DNA from: Xanthobacteraceae bacterium | Lineage (GTDB): Bacteria; Pseudomonadota; Alphaproteobacteria; Rhizobiales; Xanthobacteraceae | Assembly: GCA_022841625.1 (NCBI GenBank) | Contig: JALHRD010000024.1 | Span: forward strand, 1-64,000 | Length of the DNA stretch: 64,000 bases | Reading direction: 5' to 3' | In this document: positions 58,254 to 64,000 of the stretch, piece after piece | How the letters are laid out: each line of letters opens with the position of its first letter | Position numbering within the stretch: position 1 is the stretch's first letter | The notes under the pieces: model-generated | Told to the model about the DNA's origin: nothing | The model's input: only the letters and a program-made list of their open reading frames with translations | Database searches by the model: none | Translations under genes and position numbers: made by a program

Positions 58254-59918
58254 ATGCGATTCAAACAATTGAGTCTGTGCACCATCGTCGGCGGCATCTT
58301 GTTTGCTGCGCTCGCCGCAATCGCTCCAGTCCACGCCCAGACCGCGCTCAGCGGCCAAGTGACGTCAAGCCAGGAAGGCCAGATGGAGGGCGTCTTGGTC
58401 AATGTGAAGCGCGAAGGCTCGACCATCACCACCACGGTCGTATCCAACGAACAGGGTCGCTACAGCTTCCCGGCCGACCGTCTGCAGCCAGGCAGGTACA
58501 CGATCTCGATCCGCGCAGTCGGCTACATCCTCGATGGGCCGAAAGCGGTTGAAATTCCGGCCGGCGGCAACGCCATCGCCGACCTCAAGCTCAACCGGGC
58601 GCGCAACATCCATCTTCAGCTCTCCAACGCCGAATGGATGGCGAGCCTGCCCGGCACCGACCGGGAAAAGCAGTTCCTCACCGGCTGCACCGGCTGCCAC
58701 ACCCTGCAACGGCTGTTCACCGCGCAGCACGACGTCGACGAATGGATCCAAGTGTTCAACCGGATGGGGCGTTACTATCCGGGCTCGACGCCGGCGCAAC
58801 CGCAGCTCTTGGTTAGCGGCGGCGAACGCAGCGAGCGCCCGCGCGTCGATCCCAAGGTCGCGCGGGCGGCGGCGCAGTTTATGGTCGACGTGAGCCTGAC
58901 CAATCCGGACGCCAAGGAATATGAGTTCAAACCGCTGCCGCGCCCCAAGGGCCGCGCCACCCGTGTGATCGTCACCGAATACGACCTGCCGCGGAAAAAC
59001 GCCTATCCACACGACGTCATCGTCGATGCCGACGGGCAGGCCTGGTACTCCGATTTCGGCTCGCAGATCATGGGCGTGCTCGACCCCAAGACCGGCAAGG
59101 TCATCGACTATGACATTCCCGTGGTACGGCCCGAACAGCCGAAAGGCACGCTCGACCTCCAATTCGACCGCGATGGCAATGTCTGGATCGCGATGATGTA
59201 TCAGTCGGCCATCGCCAAGATGGACCGTAAAACCCGGCAGCTGACCGTGTATCCGTTCCCGAAGGAATGGCTGGGTCCGACCACCCAGGCTTCCATGGTG
59301 GCGCCGCGGTTCTCACACGTCGACGGCAAAGTGTGGACCAACAATCAGGAGACCCGCGAATACTACCGGCTCGATCTGGCGACCGGAAAATTCGAGAACA
59401 CCGGCAAAGCGATCGACAAGAACGGCCGACAGATCAGCGCCTATGGGATTCCGACCGACCACGACAACAACTTGTACCTGCTCGAGTTCAGCGGCACCAG
59501 CATCGGCCGGCGCGACGCCAAGACGCTCGAAGTCGAAATCTGGCGCACGCCGTTCCCGAATTCACGGCCGCGCCGGGGTGGCGTCGATCATCAGAACCGG
59601 CTGTGGTTTGCCGAATACCACGGCGGCATCGCGATGTTCGATCCCAAGACTAAGATTATCAAGGAATGGATGACCCCGACAAAATGGGACAATCCCTACG
59701 GCGTCGTCGCCGCGCGCAATGGCGAGGCCTGGACCGGCTCGATGCATACCGATCTGGTGACCCGCCTGTTCTCCGACACCGACGACATGGTGCAATACCT
59801 GTTGCCGCGCACCACCAACATCCGCCGCGTGTTCTTGGAAGAAACCGGCCCACGACCGGTGCTCTGGGTCGGCTCAAACCATGGCGCATCGATCGTGCGG
59901 GTAGAGCCGCTGGATTGA
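58254..59918 (+). CDS. Exported heme-c / Vgb-type beta-propeller protein with N-terminal carboxypeptidase-regulatory-like domain
   Basis: A 554-residue fusion. After a signal peptide (ending VHAQ at 29) comes a carboxypeptidase-regulatory-like Ig domain (30-115: SGQVTSSQEGQMEGVLVNVK, YSFPADRLQPGRYTI), then a segment with a single heme motif C145-T-G-C148-H149, and then a streptogramin-lyase-like (Vgb) propeller from about 240 (YPHDVIVDADGQAWYSDFGS, NRLWFAEYHGGIAMFDPKTK). The heme points to electron transfer at the cell surface or in the periplasm. GGGAGG lies 7 nt upstream of the ATG. It follows the orphan Mo subunit by 120 nt on the same strand. Confidence 0.87.
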   Translation: MRFKQLSLCTIVGGILFAALAAIAPVHAQTALSGQVTSSQEGQMEGVLVNVKREGSTITTTVVSNEQGRYSFPADRLQPGRYTISIRAVGYILDGPKAVEIPAGGNAIADLKLNRARNIHLQLSNAEWMASLPGTDREKQFLTGCTGCHTLQRLFTAQHDVDEWIQVFNRMGRYYPGSTPAQPQLLVSGGERSERPRVDPKVARAAAQFMVDVSLTNPDAKEYEFKPLPRPKGRATRVIVTEYDLPRKNAYPHDVIVDADGQAWYSDFGSQIMGVLDPKTGKVIDYDIPVVRPEQPKGTLDLQFDRDGNVWIAMMYQSAIAKMDRKTRQLTVYPFPKEWLGPTTQASMVAPRFSHVDGKVWTNNQETREYYRLDLATGKFENTGKAIDKNGRQISAYGIPTDHDNNLYLLEFSGTSIGRRDAKTLEVEIWRTPFPNSRPRRGGVDHQNRLWFAEYHGGIAMFDPKTKIIKEWMTPTKWDNPYGVVAARNGEAWTGSMHTDLVTRLFSDTDDMVQYLLPRTTNIRRVFLEETGPRPVLWVGSNHGASIVRVEPLD

Positions 59919-59932
59919 CGCTCGCTTGCCCT

Positions 59933-59968
59933 GGACGCGGTGCAGCGTGACACGCTGCACCGTCGTCC
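59933..59968. terminator. Strong hairpin between convergent genes
   Basis: CGGTGCAGCGTG (59938-59949) and CACGCTGCACCG (59951-59962) are perfect inverted arms, extended by GGACG/CGTCC outside a single bulged base. It sits 15 nt after the propeller gene and 14 nt before the aldehyde dehydrogenase stop. It lacks a T-tract but is well placed as a bidirectional terminator. Confidence 0.6.
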
Positions 59969-59981
59969 GGTGCCCGACTGA

Positions 59982-61409
59982 CTAGCCCTGCGAGATGAAC
60001 TTGGTCACCGTATAGGCTTCGAGCCCTTCGATGCCGCCCTCGCTGCCGTAGCCGCTCTCCTTGACCCCGCCGAATGGCGTCTCCGGCGTCGAGATCGCGA
60101 CCGAATTAACGCCGACCATGCCTGAATCCAGCGCGTCGCCGATCGCGGTCGCGGTTTGCGCCGAGGATGTGAACGCATAGGCCGCAAGCCCATATTGCAG
60201 CGAATTGGCGCGCGCCACCACCTCGTCAAAGGTTTTGAACGTGACAATCGGCGCGATTGGTCCGAACGGCTCTTCGGTCATCACCTTGGAATCGTCGGGA
60301 ACCCCCGTCACCACCGTCGGCTCAAAGTAGAAGCCCTGATTGCCGCGCCGCTTGCCGCCGGTGACGATCTTGCCGCCGCGGTTCTTGGCGTCGTTGACGA
60401 AACCTTCCAGCGCATCGAGCCGGCGCGCGTTGGCCATCGGCCCCATGGTGACGCCCTCCTGCAGCCCGTCGCCGAGCTTGATGGCATTGGCGAAGTCGGT
60501 GAAGCGTTTGAGGAAGCGCTCATAGACCGGCTCCTGCACATAAAACCGCGTCGGCGAGATGCAGACTTGGCCGGCATTGCGAAATTTGAACGTCGCGATG
60601 GTGTCGGCGGTTTTTTCAGGATCGGCATCGCCGAACACCACGACCGGCGAATGCCCGCCGAGTTCCAGCGTGGTGCGTTTGACGCCCTTGGCCGCAAGCG
60701 CCGCCAGATGCTTGCCAACCGGGATTGAACCGGTGAACGACACCTTGCGCACGATGTCGGACGGGATCAGATGCTCGGACACTTTCGCGGGCACCCCAAA
60801 CACCAGATTGAGCACGCCCGGCGGCACGCCAGCCTCGACCACGCAACGCACCAATTCGACGCAGCTACCCGGGGTCTCCTCCGAAGCCTTCAGGATCAGC
60901 GAGCAACCGGCGGCCAGTGCGCCGCCGATCTTGCGCGCCGGCGTCAATGTCGGGAAATTCCACGGCGTAAACGCCACCACCACCCCGACCGGCTCCTGCA
61001 AGACCATCTGACGCACGTTCTTTTGGCGGCCCTGCACAATGCGGCCATAGCTGCGGCGACCTTCCTCCGCGTACCACTCGATGATGTCGGCAGTGACCAG
61101 GACTTCAAGCCGCGCCTCGGCCAACGGCTTGCCCTGCTCCTGGGTCATGATGCGCGCGATGCTATCGGCGCGCTCGCGCACCAAATTAGCGGCCTTGCGC
61201 AGCACCTTGGCCCGCTCATAGGCCGGCGTATTGCGCCAGACCTCGAAGCCCTTCTTGGCAGCCGCCAGCGCGCGGTCGAGATCGGCCGGGTTCGCATGCG
61301 GCAGCTTGCCCAGGGGTTTCTCGGTCGCGGGATTGATCACGTCCTCGCCGGCGCGGCCATCGCCGCTGAGCCACTGGCCGTCAATGTGGAGCGCCAGATC
61401 GGTGTACAT
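59982..61409 (-). CDS. NAD(P)-dependent aldehyde dehydrogenase, succinate-semialdehyde (GabD-like) type
   Basis: A 475-residue aldehyde dehydrogenase. Motifs: VVVAFTPWNFPTLTPARKIG (Asn of the oxyanion hole), VSFTGSIPVGKHLAALAAKG, TTLELGGHSPVVVFGDAD with the general base Glu, and nucleophilic Cys in FRNAGQVCISPTRF. The C-terminal GVKESGYGSEGGIEGLEAYT is typical of GabD. I choose the ATG at 61409, where the domain starts; an upstream in-frame ATG at 61457 adds 16 unmatched residues. It lies 83 nt behind MmgE/PrpD. It might replace BoxD in semialdehyde oxidation, but sequence alone cannot show this. Confidence 0.91.
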   Translation of the reverse strand: MYTDLALHIDGQWLSGDGRAGEDVINPATEKPLGKLPHANPADLDRALAAAKKGFEVWRNTPAYERAKVLRKAANLVRERADSIARIMTQEQGKPLAEARLEVLVTADIIEWYAEEGRRSYGRIVQGRQKNVRQMVLQEPVGVVVAFTPWNFPTLTPARKIGGALAAGCSLILKASEETPGSCVELVRCVVEAGVPPGVLNLVFGVPAKVSEHLIPSDIVRKVSFTGSIPVGKHLAALAAKGVKRTTLELGGHSPVVVFGDADPEKTADTIATFKFRNAGQVCISPTRFYVQEPVYERFLKRFTDFANAIKLGDGLQEGVTMGPMANARRLDALEGFVNDAKNRGGKIVTGGKRRGNQGFYFEPTVVTGVPDDSKVMTEEPFGPIAPIVTFKTFDEVVARANSLQYGLAAYAFTSSAQTATAIGDALDSGMVGVNSVAISTPETPFGGVKESGYGSEGGIEGLEAYTVTKFISQG

Positions 61410-61492
61410 GGGTCGAACCTCGTTACGCAGGTGAGACTTCGCTGGAAGGCGTAGCATTGTTGCGGCGTGCCGTCATGATGGCACTGTGGCCT

Positions 61493-62863
61493 TTATCCGC
61501 GCAGCGGCGCCAGATCGATTCGGCCGTCGTAGAGCCCGCGCAACAGCGCGATCGCCCGCTTGGCGCGCGCCTCGTCCCAGCCGCCTTGGCGGCAGTTGAG
61601 CAAGAATTTCTCCTCGATGTCGGCCCGCGTCAGCGGCTCCTTGGCGCCACCGCGGAAATGCGGCTGGCGCTCCTCGACCACGCGGCCGTCGTTCAGGGTG
61701 GCGCGGATATGGCCGGTAAATTCGCGCGGATAGGGATTTTGCGGATCGATGCGGTAACGCACCTTTTGCGCCAGTGCGATCACTGCCGGATCGCGTACCG
61801 CCGCGTCGGTGAAATCGCCGAGGCCGACATTGCCACGTACGAAACCCGCGGCGATGCAGTAGGGCGTTGAGAATTTTCCGGCATAGCCGTTGGCCGGCGT
61901 CTGCTTGGCCGCGAGCGGCTCCCACAGCCGGTGCACGGTGCCCTCGCCGACGTCGCAAACCATCTCCTTGATGTCGGACGCATTGACCGCGGCCGCGAGA
62001 CGACGCGCGCAATCGATATAGGGATGCGCCATGGTCCCGCAGGGATAGGGCTTGAACGCGATGGATTCGGTCACCCAGCGTTGGCCGAAATCGCCGATCA
62101 CTTCGTTGTAGTTGCCGTCCAGCGTATTGGCGAAGCCGTGGAACAGGCCGTGCACGCCCTCAAACACCGTGCGCGGACCGTAAAAGCCGGCGCGCGCCAG
62201 GAGCGCGGCGCGCATGCCCGATTGCGCCGCCCAACCGGCATGCATGCGCTTGGTCCAAGCGCCTTCGGCGAGATATTCGATAATGCCCGACGCCATCGAG
62301 CCGACCACGCCGAGCGCATCGACGATCTGTTTCTTGTTGAGGCCGAGCGCCGTACCGACGCCGGCGGCCGCGCCCATGGCGCCATAGATGGCCGTTGGGT
62401 GGAAGCCGGCCTTGTGCGCTTTCATCGGCGCCACCAACGACAGCCGGCACATGACCTCGACGCCGGTAGCGATCCCGAGCAGCGCGTCTCGCCCCGTCTG
62501 CCCGTGCCGCTCGCAAGCCGCCAGCACCGCCGGCACGATCACCGCACCGGCATGCACCGGGCCGCCCTCGAAGGTATCGTCAAAATCCTCGCCATGCGCG
62601 GCCGTGCCGTTGACGAAAGCGGCGCCCGCCGCGCTCATAGTTCGCGCGTGACCGATCGCAGTGCAGGGTCCGTCATCCTCCCAGCCAGCGAGCGAGGCCT
62701 TGATGTAGTCGGTGTCGCGCACGGTGACGCAGAGGCCCGCCACATCGACCAGCAAATCCTCGCAGGTGCGGCGTACCCCGGCCGGCAGCTTGGCTACGTC
62801 TAACCCGCCGATGACGCTCGCGAGATGCTCGGCAATCGAGGTTTCGGGAAGTTTGGCCTCCAT
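61493..62863 (-). CDS. MmgE/PrpD-family protein
   Basis: A 456-residue protein of the 2-methylcitrate dehydratase/cis-aconitate decarboxylase/iminodisuccinate epimerase fold. Family landmarks include NGTAAHGEDFDDTFEGGPVH, HPTAIYGAMGAAAGVGTALG, FKPYPCGTMAHPYIDCA and the C-terminal LAQKVRYRID domain. It starts at 62863, its ATG overlapping the permease stop by one base (TGATG), so translation is coupled. The absence of other methylcitrate-cycle genes points to a different dehydratase, decarboxylase or epimerase role. Confidence 0.9.
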   Translation of the reverse strand: MEAKLPETSIAEHLASVIGGLDVAKLPAGVRRTCEDLLVDVAGLCVTVRDTDYIKASLAGWEDDGPCTAIGHARTMSAAGAAFVNGTAAHGEDFDDTFEGGPVHAGAVIVPAVLAACERHGQTGRDALLGIATGVEVMCRLSLVAPMKAHKAGFHPTAIYGAMGAAAGVGTALGLNKKQIVDALGVVGSMASGIIEYLAEGAWTKRMHAGWAAQSGMRAALLARAGFYGPRTVFEGVHGLFHGFANTLDGNYNEVIGDFGQRWVTESIAFKPYPCGTMAHPYIDCARRLAAAVNASDIKEMVCDVGEGTVHRLWEPLAAKQTPANGYAGKFSTPYCIAAGFVRGNVGLGDFTDAAVRDPAVIALAQKVRYRIDPQNPYPREFTGHIRATLNDGRVVEERQPHFRGGAKEPLTRADIEEKFLLNCRQGGWDEARAKRAIALLRGLYDGRIDLAPLRG

Positions 62864-64000
62864 CACGTATTCCGCAGGCGTTGCGCCGCCCCGAAGCCAG
62901 GAATGCGGTTGATCGCAATCACCACCGCAAAGGTGAGCAGCAGCATCAGCAGCCCCAGCACGGCGATGGCGCCGAGGTCGCCCGATTCCTTGAGATCGAA
63001 GATTAAGACCGACACCACCTTGGTGTCGGAGGTGAACAGGATGATGGCGGCGGACAGTTCGCGAATGGTCGCCACAAAGATAAAACACCAGGTCGCGATC
63101 ACGCTGGTACGCAACAGTGGCGCGGTGATGTGGCGCAGCGCCTGCAACCTCGTTGCGCCAAGAATTCTGCTGGCGTCCTCAAGATCGTTACCCACGGCCT
63201 TATAGGCCGACGAAAGCTGCTGGAATGCGGCCGGCAGTTCGATCGTGAGATAGGCAAGCAACAGGATCCAGATCGTTCCGTACAACACGAACGGCGGCTG
63301 GGTATAGGCAAGAAACAGCCCGACACCGAGCACAATGCCAGGGATCGCGATCGGCGCGGTGGCGAGAAAGCCGAGCGCCTGATGGCCAACCACCGCCCGC
63401 CGCACGGTGATATAGCCGATGACCAGCGCCATCGCCGTGCCGAGTGTCGCCGTCAGCGCGCCAAGCACAAAAGTGTTTTGCAGCGCGATCTTGGTCGACG
63501 ACAGGCTGAAGGTGAACCAAAGATTCTTGAGGGTGGCGTTTTCGGGCGTCACCAAGGTAGTCGCGATCGGCGAGAACGCGGCGTTGAACAACGCAAAATA
63601 CGGCAGGAACACCGGCAGCATCAGCACGCCGAACACGACTGCGACCGCCGGCCATTTCCAGACGCCAAGACGGATCAGCCGCGGATCGCCGGTCTTACCA
63701 CCGACCACCGAATAGCCCTTGCGCCCAAGGATCATATGTTGGGCGCGCAGCAGCATCACCGTGAGCACCAAGAGCGGCAGCGATGCCGCGGCCGCGAGCT
63801 CAGGCTTGGGCGGAAACTGGAACAGGCTCCAGATCTTGGTCGTCATGGTGTGGAAACCCGCCGGCAGCGCCAGGATCGCCGGCGAGCCAAACAGCGTCAT
63901 CGCCTGTAGAAAGGCGATCAACATGCCGGCCAGCAAGGCCGGGAGCGCGAGCGGAATGGTAATACGTCGCGCCGTGGTCGCGGCACTGCCCCCGAGCATC
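62863..64000 (-). CDS. ABC transporter permease, two-domain (FbpB/AfuB/PotB-like) type; 5' end beyond window
   Basis: At least 378 residues, open at the right edge, so the N-terminus is missing. Two ABC permease modules are visible. The end of the first has the EAA-like loop MLGGSAATTARRITIPLALP at the very edge. The second (from about residue 110) contains TAPIAIPGIVLGVGLFLAYT and the EAA loop DLEDASRILGATRLQALRHI. Such fused permeases serve Fe(III), thiamine, putrescine or 2-aminoethylphosphonate uptake. It is coupled to MmgE/PrpD, so it may import that enzyme's substrate. The receptor and ATPase must lie outside. Confidence 0.9.
   Translation of the reverse strand, partial: MLGGSAATTARRITIPLALPALLAGMLIAFLQAMTLFGSPAILALPAGFHTMTTKIWSLFQFPPKPELAAAASLPLLVLTVMLLRAQHMILGRKGYSVVGGKTGDPRLIRLGVWKWPAVAVVFGVLMLPVFLPYFALFNAAFSPIATTLVTPENATLKNLWFTFSLSSTKIALQNTFVLGALTATLGTAMALVIGYITVRRAVVGHQALGFLATAPIAIPGIVLGVGLFLAYTQPPFVLYGTIWILLLAYLTIELPAAFQQLSSAYKAVGNDLEDASRILGATRLQALRHITAPLLRTSVIATWCFIFVATIRELSAAIILFTSDTKVVSVLIFDLKESGDLGAIAVLGLLMLLLTFAVVIAINRIPGFGAAQRLRNT

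Noticed and set aside
1-64000. tRNA, rRNA, CRISPR array, prophage or integrative-element attachment site
   Set aside because: I found no cloverleaf-like sequence, no regularly spaced repeats, and no integrase or phage genes; the only mobile sequence is the IS5-type fragment at the left edge.

Overview
The window looks like one contig from the chromosome of a GC-rich alphaproteobacterium of the Hyphomicrobiales (Bradyrhizobium / Rhodopseudomonas / Xanthobacteraceae type). This rests on strong GC bias at third codon positions, GTG/TTG starts, many Tat signals, the protein families present, and a BoxR-controlled aerobic benzoyl-CoA pathway. I see about 54 protein-coding genes, no rRNA or tRNA and no CRISPR array. 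No intergenic stretch exceeds about 300 bases. The content is accessory catabolism: uptake receptors, oxygenases, molybdenum hydroxylases, dehydrogenases and hydrolases.

Layout. (1) 1-1.3 kb: the 3' end of an IS5-family transposase abuts a PAS chemoreceptor that appears to have lost its 5' end. (2) 1.5-6.7 kb: four Bug/TctC-type periplasmic binding proteins around a type I extradiol dioxygenase; a 23-bp direct repeat flanks the one inverted receptor gene. (3) 6.7-17.2 kb, minus strand: benzoate-CoA ligase, an aldo/keto reductase, boxR with a palindromic operator, an alpha/beta hydrolase, boxC, boxB, a signal-less NMT1-like protein, and a Rieske oxygenase alpha/beta pair. Benzoate would be activated to benzoyl-CoA, epoxidised by BoxB and ring-opened by BoxC, with BoxR sensing benzoyl-CoA. 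BoxA and BoxD are not in the window. (4) 17.4-23 kb: an M24 peptidase-like protein with an incomplete metal site, a Tat-exported double SnoaL protein, a ModA-like receptor and a tandem Bug pair. (5) 23-26.5 kb, minus strand: an AbrB-type membrane protein, a hydroxyisobutyrate-dehydrogenase-like enzyme and a phthalate-type Rieske oxygenase in a probable operon.

(6) 26.5-38.2 kb: a metallo-beta-lactamase-fold protein, two NitT/TauT permeases followed by a Bug protein, a RuBisCO-like protein with a cupin, a SET-domain methyltransferase, a phytoene-dehydrogenase-like flavoprotein, a SnoaL protein, and then the ABC ATPase, another Bug protein and the Tat-exported ABC receptor. One ABC transporter therefore seems split into two clusters about 6 kb apart, each carrying a Bug protein. 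(7) 38.3-45.9 kb: an LVIVD-repeat protein, a G3E GTPase, an IorAB-type molybdenum hydroxylase, a good rho-independent terminator, and two overlapping Gfo/Idh/MocA dehydrogenases. (8) 46-54.6 kb: a c-type cytochrome-like protein, three Bug proteins, a complete FAD/2Fe-2S/Mo hydroxylase operon and an ACMSD-type amidohydrolase. (9) 54.6-64 kb: an Ldh-type dehydrogenase, an orphan Mo-binding subunit, a heme/beta-propeller protein, an aldehyde dehydrogenase, MmgE/PrpD, and a two-domain ABC permease that runs off the right edge.

The dominant theme is eleven Bug receptors in 64 kb without any TctA or TctB membrane partner, each placed beside catabolic or transport genes. The best candidates for new biology are the Bug proteins embedded in the split ABC operons, the RuBisCO-like/cupin pair, the box operon carrying its own Rieske oxygenase and signal-less binding protein, and the orphan molybdenum subunit next to a heme/propeller protein.
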